A DNA stretch of 10,601 nucleotides from Weeksellaceae bacterium (GCA_028694715.1 JAQVKJ010000020.1:1-10601); one strand, 5' to 3'. Numbered from the stretch's first letter, positions 1-7,422 are shown. Numbers and translations are program-made. The notes: generated from the sequence alone by a model not told the origin.

Positions 1-201
1 ATGTTTGTCGGCGTCCCAACTGTCTTTGACATCGCACCAATGACAACCCACATCACAACCCCCCAATCGGATGAAATAAGCGGCCTTGCCGGAATGCGTG
101 CCTTCTCCCTGAAGGGTGTGAAAATGCTCCATCACCGGAAGAATTTTGCCTTCTTTCAGTAATTTCTGCTGTTGTTCAGTGATGGAATGAACCTGAATCA
201 T
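1..201 (-). CDS. queE: 7-carboxy-7-deazaguanine synthase QueE (N-terminal 67 residues, cut by window edge)
   Basis: Partial gene: the ATG is at 201-199 and the frame stays open to base 1, giving 67 residues. QueE is a radical-SAM enzyme that ring-contracts 6-carboxy-tetrahydropterin to 7-carboxy-7-deazaguanine, the third step of preQ0/queuosine synthesis in the cytoplasm. The fragment shows LQGEGTHSG at residues 30-38, the QueE N-terminal signature, followed by AAYFIRLGGCDVGCHWCD. This holds the CxxxCxxC cluster ligands C49, C53 and C56 for the [4Fe-4S] centre. About 20 residues precede the core, which from memory is normal for Bacteroidota QueE. The ATG overlaps the folD stop as ATGA, so translation is probably coupled to folD and no separate promoter is expected. 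The C-terminal two thirds lie outside the window, so integrity cannot be judged. Family assignment is firm from the motif combination. Confidence -1.
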   Translation of the reverse strand, partial: MIQVHSITEQQQKLLKEGKILPVMEHFHTLQGEGTHSGKAAYFIRLGGCDVGCHWCDVKDSWDADKH

Positions 202-1073
202 TTTATGTTTTTCTTGTAAGCCAACAGTGTGTTTTTCAGAAGCATAGCACGGGTCATTGGACCTACACCACCGGGGACGGGGGTCATCCATGAAGCTTTT
301 CGGCTGACATTTTCAAAATCAACATCTCCCACAAGTTTGTATCCCTTTTCTGAATCATCATCCACCCTTGTTATTCCTACATCGATGACCACTGCACCTT
401 CTTTGATCATATCGGCTTTCAGAAAGCCGGGTACGCCCAAAGCTGTGATTATAATATCGGCAGATCTTGTGAAGTCTGTAATGTTCTCAGTATTGCTGTG
501 AGTCAATGTTACCGTACTGTTTCCGGGGAAATCCTTGCGCCCCATCAAAATGCTCATCGGTCTGCCTACAATCCTACTTCTTCCGATGATGACTGCGTGT
601 TTTCCGCGGGTGGGAATATTGTATCGTTCCAACATTTCCAGAATTCCGAAGGGCGTCGCAGGCAGGAATGTACTCATGTCCAACGCCATTTTCCCAAAAT
701 TTGTCGGGTGGAAACCGTCCACATCTCTGTCGGGATTGATGGCCTCAATGACTTCCTCTTGGTCGATTTGTGCAGGCAGTGGCAGCTGAACGATGAAACC
801 GTCTAGGTCTTTTTTTGTGTTGAGTGTGTGGATGACCTCAATCAATTCTGTTTGTGAAACCGTATTGGGTAGTTTGACCAATGACGATTCAAACCCCACT
901 TGTTCACAGTCTTTGATTTTATTGCTCACATATGTCTGGCTTGCACCATCGTTGCCCACAAGTACGGCTGCCAAATGAGGTTTCCTTTTGCCTTCACCCA
1001 CTGCCGCTTCCACGGCCTGTTTGATTTCTTGTTTGATGTCTTTTGCGAGTTTTACTCCGTCTAAAATCTGCAT
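198..1073 (-). CDS. folD: Bifunctional methylenetetrahydrofolate dehydrogenase / methenyltetrahydrofolate cyclohydrolase FolD
   Basis: FolD interconverts 5,10-methylene-THF, 5,10-methenyl-THF and 10-formyl-THF using NADP+, feeding purine and formyl-Met synthesis in the cytoplasm. The 291-residue product has normal family length and every hallmark: catalytic YVSNK (Y48, K52), DGFIVQLPLP with Q96, DVDGFHP with D119, PATPFG, the Rossmann-type GRSRIVGRPMS from residue 164, and the C-terminal TPVPGGVGPMT at 264-274. I chose the ATG at 1073. A GTG at 1091 would add six residues, but it lies on the last base of a TAnnTTTG promoter box (1091-1098), so it would sit outside or at the very edge of the transcript; the family also normally starts just before a [QL]LDG motif. 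The TGA overlaps the queE start, so the two genes form an operon. The gene is divergent from the flavoprotein gene at 1221. No truncation or odd residues seen. Confidence -1.
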   Translation of the reverse strand: MQILDGVKLAKDIKQEIKQAVEAAVGEGKRKPHLAAVLVGNDGASQTYVSNKIKDCEQVGFESSLVKLPNTVSQTELIEVIHTLNTKKDLDGFIVQLPLPAQIDQEEVIEAINPDRDVDGFHPTNFGKMALDMSTFLPATPFGILEMLERYNIPTRGKHAVIIGRSRIVGRPMSILMGRKDFPGNSTVTLTHSNTENITDFTRSADIIITALGVPGFLKADMIKEGAVVIDVGITRVDDDSEKGYKLVGDVDFENVSRKASWMTPVPGGVGPMTRAMLLKNTLLAYKKNIK

Positions 1074-1090
1074 GTGCTGGAAATTTTTCA

Positions 1091-1120
1091 CAAAAATACG
1101 AATTTGAAGCCGGATTGAAA
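1091..1120 (-). promoter_or_regulatory. Probable Bacteroidota-type promoter for folD-queE
   Basis: Read on the minus strand, TATTTTTG (1098-1091) matches the Bacteroidota -7 consensus TAnnTTTG exactly. A TTTC (1120-1117) stands 18 bp upstream, one mismatch from the -33 TTTG. Transcription would begin around 1085, giving a leader of roughly a dozen bases before the ATG at 1073. The match is by eye. Such boxes arise by chance in AT-rich DNA, but position and spacing are right. Confidence -1.
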
Positions 1121-1208
1121 CTGTGGCTTATCGAAATTAATTGTAACGAAAAGCCACTTTGTGATAGATTAATTTTATTTTTCATAGATTTTATTTCAGA
1201 CATAATTT

Positions 1209-1216
1209 TATTTTTG
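1209..1216 (+). promoter_or_regulatory. Probable -7 box (TATTTTTG) for the flavoprotein gene
   Basis: TATTTTTG fits TAnnTTTG perfectly and ends only four bases before the ATG at 1221. If used, transcription starts at or beside the start codon and the mRNA is leaderless or nearly so. No good TTTG -33 element lies 18-21 bp upstream. A near copy of the box, TATTTTTC, lies at 1176-1183, 33 bp upstream, and could be an alternative start site with a normal leader. Confidence -1.
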
Positions 1217-1220
1217 GCAA

Positions 1221-2426
1221 ATGAAAGAAATCGCCATCATAGGAGGCGGTGCTGCCGGATTTTTTACAGCTGCCAATCTGGGAATGAAATGGGGACAAAA
1301 AACAGTGATTTTTGAACAGTCTTTGCATCCGATGGGGAAAATCAGAATTTCGGGCGGTGGCAGATGCAATGTCACCCACGCTTGTTTTGACCCCGCAGAA
1401 CTGGTGGAATTCTATCCGAGAGGAAAAAAGGAATTGCTTTCTGTCTTTCATAAATTCCAGCCCGGCGATACGATGGAATGGTTTGAAAGTAGGGGAGTCG
1501 CACTGAAAATTGAGAATGACAACAGGGTCTTTCCGGTATCTGATGATTCAATTTCAGTGATCGAATGCCTGATGAACCAAGCCGAAAAGAATGGTGTTGA
1601 ATTCCGGTTCGGTGAGGGAGTTCAGCAAATCAGCCGGTCGGAAGACGGATTTTTACTTCAAACAAAATCCGGTCAATACCGTTTCAAAAAAGTGGTTTTC
1701 ACACCCGGAAGTAGCCCCAAGGCAATGGAAATCATCAGGAGATTGGGACACAACATCGTGCCATTGGTTCCTTCGCTTTTCACATTCAACATCAAAGACA
1801 AACGAATTGACGGATTGATGGGCATAGGATTTGAGCAGGCCGAAATTTCAATTCCCGAACTCAAACTTTCAGCAGAAGGCCCACTACTGATTACGCATTG
1901 GGGGTTGAGTGGGCCTGGCATACTGAAATTATCGGCACTGGCTGCCGTCGAACTTCACCGTTTGAATTACAATTTTAAAATCAAAGTAAATTTCATTCAA
2001 CAGCAGTACAATGAGAGCGTAGATTTGTTGAATCGATTCAAGCTCGAACATTCCAAGAAGTCGGTACACAAATTCAATCCGTTTCCATTTCCCAAAAGAT
2101 TCTGGCAAGGGTTGTTGTCCCAAGCGGACATCAGCCCCGGACTGACTTATTCGAACTTCAATAAATTTCAACTTCATCAACTAGCAACTGAGCTGACCGA
2201 GGCCATATACCAGGTGAAAGGGAAAAGCACCTACAAGGATGAATTTGTAACCGCCGGTGGTGTGGAGCTGAAAGAGGTCAATTTCAAAACGATGGAGAGC
2301 AAACTGATACCCGGGCTTTATCTGGCAGGCGAAGTACTGAACATAGACGCAGTCACGGGCGGATTTAATTTTCAGGCTTGTTGGAGCGAAGCACATTTGA
2401 TTGCCACAGCTATAAATAACTTGTAA
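1221..2426 (+). CDS. HI0933/BaiN-family NAD(P)/FAD-dependent oxidoreductase
   Basis: A 401-residue cytoplasmic flavoprotein of the HI0933-like family (YhiN/BaiN group). FAD binding is shown by the N-terminal dinucleotide fold, GGGAAG at residues 8-13 after the strand KEIAIIG. The family signature GKIRISGGGRCNVTH spans 39-53. Further family blocks are THWGLSGPGILKLS (225-238), FVTAGGVEL (342-350) and the C-terminal AGEVLNIDAVTGGFNFQ from 369, the second flavin-contacting motif, followed by a helix that closes the fold. Length is typical. The substrate is unknown for most members; gut BaiN has been linked to bile-acid 7-dehydroxylation, but that role cannot be transferred here. The gene appears monocistronic: folD is divergent upstream and 127 bp of AT-rich DNA separate it from the next gene. 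Family call is confident; physiological role is open. Confidence -1.
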   Translation: MKEIAIIGGGAAGFFTAANLGMKWGQKTVIFEQSLHPMGKIRISGGGRCNVTHACFDPAELVEFYPRGKKELLSVFHKFQPGDTMEWFESRGVALKIENDNRVFPVSDDSISVIECLMNQAEKNGVEFRFGEGVQQISRSEDGFLLQTKSGQYRFKKVVFTPGSSPKAMEIIRRLGHNIVPLVPSLFTFNIKDKRIDGLMGIGFEQAEISIPELKLSAEGPLLITHWGLSGPGILKLSALAAVELHRLNYNFKIKVNFIQQQYNESVDLLNRFKLEHSKKSVHKFNPFPFPKRFWQGLLSQADISPGLTYSNFNKFQLHQLATELTEAIYQVKGKSTYKDEFVTAGGVELKEVNFKTMESKLIPGLYLAGEVLNIDAVTGGFNFQACWSEAHLIATAINNL

Positions 2427-2480
2427 TGCGCTGATATTCAATCCATTCAATTAATAATTAAAATAAGTTAACGATTGTAT

Positions 2481-2520
2481 TATGTTTGCATAACAAATCA
2501 ATTAATTTTTTATACATTTG
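2481..2520 (+). promoter_or_regulatory. Tandem TAnnTTTG boxes upstream of the FadL-type gene
   Basis: The AT-rich gap between 2427 and 2553 holds two exact TAnnTTTG matches, TATGTTTG at 2481-2488 and TACATTTG at 2513-2520, with starts 32 bp apart. The second would give transcription from about 2526 and a leader of nearly 30 bases before the ATG at 2554. Neither has a clear TTTG at the expected -33 spacing. I see nothing else in this gap and no terminator hairpin for the preceding gene. Confidence -1.
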
Positions 2521-2553
2521 TTAAGATAATTAACCAATAAATTGAATTAATAC

Positions 2554-3783
2554 ATGAGAAGAATTTGTTTATCAGTACTCCTTCTGGGATTGGGAGCCAC
2601 AGCCTTTGCTGGTGGATACCGGGTTGCGCTGCAGGGAGTCAGACAAGCGTCGATGGGACTAACTGGTGTCATGCACGCAAAAGATGCAAGTGTAGCATTC
2701 TTTAACCCTGCGGGGCTGGCATTTGTAGATGCAAAAGTCAGTATTGCCGCAGGTGGATTTGGTGTGACCAACAATGTTGCATGGCAAAATCCCAGCACTT
2801 TGGAATCAGCCGAAACAGACAGTCCGATGGGTACTCCGATTTATTTTGCGGCCTCCTACAGACCACTGAAAGATGTTACAGTGGGTGTGAGTTTCACAAC
2901 TCCGTTCGGTAGTACGCTCAAATGGCCTGAAGACTGGGCAGGAAGAGCAAATATCACTCAAATTGAATTGAAATCTTATTTTATACAACCTACTGTTGCA
3001 TTCAAATTCAATGATTGGTTCAGTGTGGGAGCTGGATTCATCTATGCAATGGGTGAAGTCAATCTACAGAGAGTCAATGCAGTAGCAGGAAACGAAGTAG
3101 GTTTAGAAATCAACGATACAGATGCACATGGACTTGGGTTCAATATTGGTGCATACATCAAACCCAGCGACAGGGTCAATATAGGTTTGGCTTACCGTTC
3201 CAAAGTAGATATGAAAGCCAATTATGGCGAAGCCATATGGAGCAATGTGCCCACAGCCCTATCGGGTTCTATGCCTTTTACAACTGATCAATTCAACGCC
3301 ATGCTCCCTTTGGTGTCTGAATTTACTGCCGGTCTTTCTTATCAAGCTACACCCAAACTGACCCTCGCAGGAGAAGTTTCTGTACATGGTTGGGGAAGTT
3401 ACCGCGAATTGGTCATCAATCTTGAAAACACATCGACAGGTGAAACTGTTGAGAGCAAACAGACCAAAAATTACAAAGACCGTGCGGTATGGAAAATCGG
3501 GGCCGAATATCAGGCAACCGATTTACTTGCACTGAGACTCGGTTATTACTTTGATGAATTTGTTACCCCCGCTGAATACTGGTCACCGGAAACCCCGGAT
3601 GCGACCCGCCATAGTGTTACCGGTGGTGTGGGATTGAATTTCGGCCGTTTCAATGTGGATGCCATGGCACAATACATTTATGGAATGGAAAGATACATCG
3701 ACAATATTGAAACCGGCTTCAAAGGAGATATTGGCGTTCGTGCCTTTATTTTCGGTCTGGGTCTTTCTTATAACTTCAACTAA
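2554..3783 (+). CDS. FadL/TodX-type outer-membrane transport protein (OMPP1 family)
   Basis: A 409-residue outer-membrane beta-barrel of the OMPP1/FadL/TodX family, which moves long-chain fatty acids or other hydrophobic compounds across the outer membrane. Residues 1-19 form a signal peptide (MRR, hydrophobic core, AFA before G20). The mature N terminus carries the family signature: G-R-Q-A-S-M-G-L-G-like spacing, then KDASVAFFNPAGLAF (43-57), matching the conserved DAST-x-FFNPAG block of the plug region. The rest alternates short amphipathic strands rich in aromatic residues and glycine, ending in FGLGLSYNFN, a typical barrel C terminus. Length fits the family. The hydrolase lipoprotein gene follows after 10 bp with no terminator between, so the two are almost certainly cotranscribed. 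Substrate is not determined by sequence; fatty acids released by the neighbouring esterase are a reasonable guess. Confidence -1.
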   Translation: MRRICLSVLLLGLGATAFAGGYRVALQGVRQASMGLTGVMHAKDASVAFFNPAGLAFVDAKVSIAAGGFGVTNNVAWQNPSTLESAETDSPMGTPIYFAASYRPLKDVTVGVSFTTPFGSTLKWPEDWAGRANITQIELKSYFIQPTVAFKFNDWFSVGAGFIYAMGEVNLQRVNAVAGNEVGLEINDTDAHGLGFNIGAYIKPSDRVNIGLAYRSKVDMKANYGEAIWSNVPTALSGSMPFTTDQFNAMLPLVSEFTAGLSYQATPKLTLAGEVSVHGWGSYRELVINLENTSTGETVESKQTKNYKDRAVWKIGAEYQATDLLALRLGYYFDEFVTPAEYWSPETPDATRHSVTGGVGLNFGRFNVDAMAQYIYGMERYIDNIETGFKGDIGVRAFIFGLGLSYNFN

Positions 3784-3793
3784 AAAAGAAAAA

Positions 3794-5350
3794 ATGAAAA
3801 ATCTATCAAAAATATTTTTAGCAGCTACACTGGTTGTATTTTCTTCTTGTGACCCTGAGTTTGATAACCCGGTTGCAGATGCACAACCAACTTCCGGAAT
3901 CGCTGATTTCAGCCGTTTCGTGGCATTGGGGAATTCTTTGACCGCAGGTTTTACTGACAATGCGCTTTTCATTAGTGCACAACAAAATTCCTATCCGAAT
4001 ATTTTGGCCTCACAAATGGCACTGGCAGGCGGTGGAGCTTTTGCTCAACCTTTGATGCCGGACGAGATAGGGGGCTTCAGCGACTTCGGTATAAACGGTC
4101 GATTGACACTCCAATTGGTGAACGGAGCACTCACACCGGTTCCCACTCCGGCTCAATCACCATTTACACCGGCTTCAGGAGGTCCTTTTAACAATATGGG
4201 TGTACCGGGAGCCAAATCATTCCACCTCTTAGCACAGGGTTATGGTAATCCTGGTGGAATTGCCACCGGACAGGCCAATCCGTACTTTGCCCGTTTTGCT
4301 TCCTCCAACAACGCAAGTATCTTAGGCGATGCAGCCGCTCAACAACCGACTTTCTTTACCCTTTGGATTGGTAACAATGATGTGTTGAGCTATGCGACCA
4401 GCGGAGGTACAGGTGTTGACCAAACAGGAAATCAGGACCCAACCACTTATGGTTCGACAGACATTACAGATCCAACACTTTTTGCAGGAGTCATTCAAAA
4501 TATATTAGAAGTGATGGTGAATCAGGTAGGTGCCAAAGGCGCAATTGCAAACATTCCAAGTGTTACAGACATTCCGTTCTTCACCACCGTTCCTTATGCA
4601 CCGCTTGATCCTTCTAATCCGTCCTACGGGCCAATGATTCCAATGTTGAATCAGTTTTATGCTCAGCTGAACCAAGTATTTGACGCATTGGGGCAACCAG
4701 AAAGGAAAGTGACCTTTGCCAGCGATGCAGCAAGTCCAGTGGTCATCAAAGACAAAGACCTTGCAGACTTGTCAGCTCAGATCACAAGCATCCTGATTTC
4801 ATCCGGAGTTGACGCACCAACGGCAACCCTGATGGGAATAACATACGGACAGTCCCGACAGGCCACCGAAGATGACCTGATGGTATTCACCTCACAAACT
4901 GTCATCGGTCAAATAGATGCTGAAAGAGTGGCTGCACTCATTGCAATGGGCATGTCCCAAGAACAAGCAGCACAATTGTCTATCAGCGGAATTACTTATC
5001 CTTTGGAAGACCAATGGGTACTGACAAAAATCGAAACCGCAAAGGTAGCAGCCGCAACTGCAGCGTACAACGAAACCATCAGACAATTGTCCATCAACTA
5101 TGATTTGGCTTTTGTTGATGCCCACAGAGCAATGCAGGAACTGAGCAGCAGCGTGGGTATTACCTACTACGGAAATAATTTTAATACCACTTATGTAAGC
5201 GGAGGTTCGTTCTCGTTGGATGCGGTTCACCTGACAGCAAAAGGGTATGCGATTGTGGCCAATTATTTTGTTGATGCAATCAACTTTAAATTCGGCGCAA
5301 CACTTCCCAATGTGAATCCCAACAATTATCCGGGAGTAGTCATCCCATAA
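3794..5350 (+). CDS. SGNH/GDSL-family hydrolase lipoprotein
   Basis: A 518-residue secreted lipoprotein with an SGNH (GDSL-like) esterase/lipase core. Residues 1-18 form a lipoprotein signal with VFSSC at the lipobox, so C19 would be lipidated. The acidic CDPEFD after it resembles sequences that send Bacteroidota lipoproteins to the cell surface (inference). Catalytic blocks are visible in order: block I ALGNSLTAG with nucleophile S48 (GNSL instead of GDSL), block II NMGVPGAKSF with G139, block III WIGNNDVL with G193 and N195, and block V DAVHLTAKG with D476 and H479. The protein is about twice the length of a minimal SGNH domain; the excess lies between blocks III and V. The frame extends upstream to 3653 inside the barrel gene, but only the ATG at 3794 gives a signal peptide, and it follows the purine-only leader AAAAGAAAAA. 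A terminator follows. Substrate unknown; lipid or acyl esters are likely. Confidence -1.
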   Translation: MKNLSKIFLAATLVVFSSCDPEFDNPVADAQPTSGIADFSRFVALGNSLTAGFTDNALFISAQQNSYPNILASQMALAGGGAFAQPLMPDEIGGFSDFGINGRLTLQLVNGALTPVPTPAQSPFTPASGGPFNNMGVPGAKSFHLLAQGYGNPGGIATGQANPYFARFASSNNASILGDAAAQQPTFFTLWIGNNDVLSYATSGGTGVDQTGNQDPTTYGSTDITDPTLFAGVIQNILEVMVNQVGAKGAIANIPSVTDIPFFTTVPYAPLDPSNPSYGPMIPMLNQFYAQLNQVFDALGQPERKVTFASDAASPVVIKDKDLADLSAQITSILISSGVDAPTATLMGITYGQSRQATEDDLMVFTSQTVIGQIDAERVAALIAMGMSQEQAAQLSISGITYPLEDQWVLTKIETAKVAAATAAYNETIRQLSINYDLAFVDAHRAMQELSSSVGITYYGNNFNTTYVSGGSFSLDAVHLTAKGYAIVANYFVDAINFKFGATLPNVNPNNYPGVVIP

Positions 5351-5369
5351 TCATATCAAAATATCACAC

Positions 5370-5403
5370 AAAAAGCGTCTTCCACCGAAGACGCTTTTTT
5401 TTT
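5370..5403 (+). terminator. Strong intrinsic terminator after the SGNH lipoprotein gene
   Basis: AAGCGTCTTC (5373-5382) pairs perfectly with GAAGACGCTT (5387-5396) around the loop CACC. Flanking A and T runs extend the stem to about 13 bp. A run of nine T at 5395-5403 follows. It sits 20 bp after the TAA and ends 30 bp before comEC, so it closes the FadL-hydrolase unit. It is the clearest terminator in the window. Confidence -1.
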
Positions 5404-5433
5404 GTAAATTAGACTGCAATACTAAAACTAAAA

Positions 5434-7422
5434 ATGAAAAGCCAACCCTTTCTTGTTCCGGTGTGCGGAATGATAATAGGCATCCTGTTTTCTGAATCAT
5501 TCAGAAATGACGGATTCATTCAGTTCAGATGGATAATTCTCCCACTGATGCTGATTGTGTTGTTCATATTGTTCAGACAAAAAGCGAAGTCTCCGACAAT
5601 GATTTTGATGATTTTCACAGCATACGGATTTTTTGCATCAGGATTGTACAACCGCTGGCAGCCTTTGCCCGAAGAATGGATTGAGCGAGAAATGACTGTT
5701 CAACTTCGCATCATAGAAACCTTCAGGTCGTCAGAGAATTTTAGAAAATACAAGGCTGTTTTGAATTCTGTCGAACAACATAGGACGGCAGAAACCGGTG
5801 TTTTGCTTTATTGGGACAGAAAACTTCCGGAATTGTATGCAGGCAATGAAATCCAGATACAAACCCGTATAACAGAACTTCAGCCGGTACTCAATCCCTA
5901 TCAGTTCGATTATTCTGCTTATCTCAACAGAAACGGAATCCATTATATGGTCTTTCATAAGGGTGAATTTGTTGCATTGAATCAACCCAAAGGCTTCAGA
6001 CATTCGGTGTCCGTTTTCAAAAGAAAAATTCACAACCGCATGCTCAATCTGGGATACGGTAAACAGACGGCGGACATCATCGGTGCCATGCTACTTGGCG
6101 ACAGAACCGAGATGGATTCGGAGATTGAAGAAGATTACAGAAAAACAGGAGTTGTACATCTGCTCTCGATTTCGGGACTCCACGTAGTAATGGTTTACAG
6201 CATCTTCATGTTGTTGCTCTATCCGATGCTTTACTTAAGAAATGGCAAGAACATCAGGATCCTCACGAGTCTTTTGCTCATCTGGATTTTTGTGGCTTTT
6301 GTAGAATTCAAACCGCCGGTTTTCAGGTCGGGGCTGATGATTTCTATCTATTACATCACTGTTTTGATGCGTAGAAAGCCAAATATTTATCACACTTTGC
6401 TACTTTCTGCGATGATATTGTTGCTCTACAATCCCAATTTTATTTTTGATGCCGGTTTTCTGCTGAGTTTTTCGGCGGTGTTTTTCATCGTTTATTTTCA
6501 TCCGGTTTATCAAAAAATCTTCAGGCCTCGTAACAGATTTTACAGGCAAATCATCGGTTTCACCGGTACGAGTATTTCTGCTCAACTCGGCACCCTGCCG
6601 TTTTCTGTGTTTTTTTTCAACCAGACATCAGGTTTGTTTTTGGCCGGAAATGTGGTCATGATTTCCGCTTCTTATATCATGATTGCGGGTGGAATGTTGA
6701 CAGTTTTTCTCGTAACCATGAACATTGATTTTGTCTATTGGCAGAAACTGTTTGATTTGTTTATAGAAAGCTGCAATTCGTATGTTCGTTGGTTGGCGAA
6801 GTTCGATGTGTTGGTATTTGAAAGGCTCAGCTTGAGCATTGCGGAAATGCTTTTGGTGCTCATTGCATTTTTGATGTTGCGTCAGTTGTATTTTCAACCC
6901 AAAGCGAAATTTGTATATGTTTTTTTGACATTGGTCTTGATTTTTGAAGTGCAAGGAGTACTTCGATTGAGTCAATTGGCTCAGAAGGAGGAAATCATCG
7001 TGTTTCATCAACGCAGGAATACGGTTATTGGTGTCAGAAAAGGATTTCAGATGGATTTGTTTCTGGCCGAACCGGAGGATTCTTCGGTTGTTGAAAAATA
7101 CACGGTCAGGCCCTATATGATTCATCAGAAAATTAAAAGTGTTCGTTTTCTTGATTTGAATGTCTCTGCCAAAGGTTTTTATGAAAAACTCCCACATTAT
7201 ATTGAACTGAACGACAAACGATTGGTTTTGTATTCTTCAGGTTCAGATTCTGTGATTCGTCCGAAAGACTTTGTGCTGATCAGAAACAATGAAAGCATAG
7301 AAATTCTCCCCGAAGAGGTGTTGCTCATCACTGATGGTAGCAATTATCCCAATCATTTTGAACACTCAGAATATGTTAAGCATTGGAACACACATAAACA
7401 GGGAGCATTGATTATCAAATAA
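5434..7422 (+). CDS. comEC: ComEC/Rec2-family DNA internalization protein (Bacteroidota short form)
   Basis: A 662-residue inner-membrane protein forming the channel for single-stranded DNA entry during natural transformation. Three hydrophobic segments (about 6-20, 33-47, 55-71) precede a soluble DUF4131-like region at about 85-185, with PYQFDYSAYLNRNGI characteristic of it. The competence domain starts near 210: IGAMLLGDRTEMD, then LLSISGLHVVMVY with the hallmark SGLH at 247-250. Multiple helices follow, including FDAGFLLSFSAVFFI (338-352) and QLGTLPFSVFFFNQTSG (384-400). After the last helix (about 492-507) a 150-residue soluble tail ends in ITDGSNYPNHFEH. The tail has no HxHxDH metal motif, so the C-terminal metallo-beta-lactamase domain of Bacillus ComEC is absent; from memory this is usual in Bacteroidota. 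The ATG at 5434 has an A-rich leader. The promoter is not obvious; only 30 bp separate it from the preceding T tract. Confidence -1.
   Translation: MKSQPFLVPVCGMIIGILFSESFRNDGFIQFRWIILPLMLIVLFILFRQKAKSPTMILMIFTAYGFFASGLYNRWQPLPEEWIEREMTVQLRIIETFRSSENFRKYKAVLNSVEQHRTAETGVLLYWDRKLPELYAGNEIQIQTRITELQPVLNPYQFDYSAYLNRNGIHYMVFHKGEFVALNQPKGFRHSVSVFKRKIHNRMLNLGYGKQTADIIGAMLLGDRTEMDSEIEEDYRKTGVVHLLSISGLHVVMVYSIFMLLLYPMLYLRNGKNIRILTSLLLIWIFVAFVEFKPPVFRSGLMISIYYITVLMRRKPNIYHTLLLSAMILLLYNPNFIFDAGFLLSFSAVFFIVYFHPVYQKIFRPRNRFYRQIIGFTGTSISAQLGTLPFSVFFFNQTSGLFLAGNVVMISASYIMIAGGMLTVFLVTMNIDFVYWQKLFDLFIESCNSYVRWLAKFDVLVFERLSLSIAEMLLVLIAFLMLRQLYFQPKAKFVYVFLTLVLIFEVQGVLRLSQLAQKEEIIVFHQRRNTVIGVRKGFQMDLFLAEPEDSSVVEKYTVRPYMIHQKIKSVRFLDLNVSAKGFYEKLPHYIELNDKRLVLYSSGSDSVIRPKDFVLIRNNESIEILPEEVLLITDGSNYPNHFEHSEYVKHWNTHKQGALIIK

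Noticed and set aside
498..806. Plus-strand open frame of 102 codons opposite folD.
   Set aside because: The folD frame is fully conserved through this stretch and the antisense translation shows nothing recognisable.
3653..3793. In-frame upstream extension of the SGNH hydrolase overlapping the end of the barrel gene by about 130 bp.
   Set aside because: It would bury the lipoprotein signal peptide 47 residues inside the protein. The ATG at 3794 gives a proper lipobox and a purine leader.
4925..4975. A UBA-like pattern (AALIAMGMSQEQAAQL) in the SGNH lipoprotein.
   Set aside because: It is a short helix-rich similarity only, and a ubiquitin-binding domain makes no sense in a secreted bacterial hydrolase.
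6628..7197. Long antisense open frame (189 codons) opposite comEC.
   Set aside because: It lies wholly over the conserved ComEC coding sequence, is rich in His, Gln, Asn and Lys, and has no family features.
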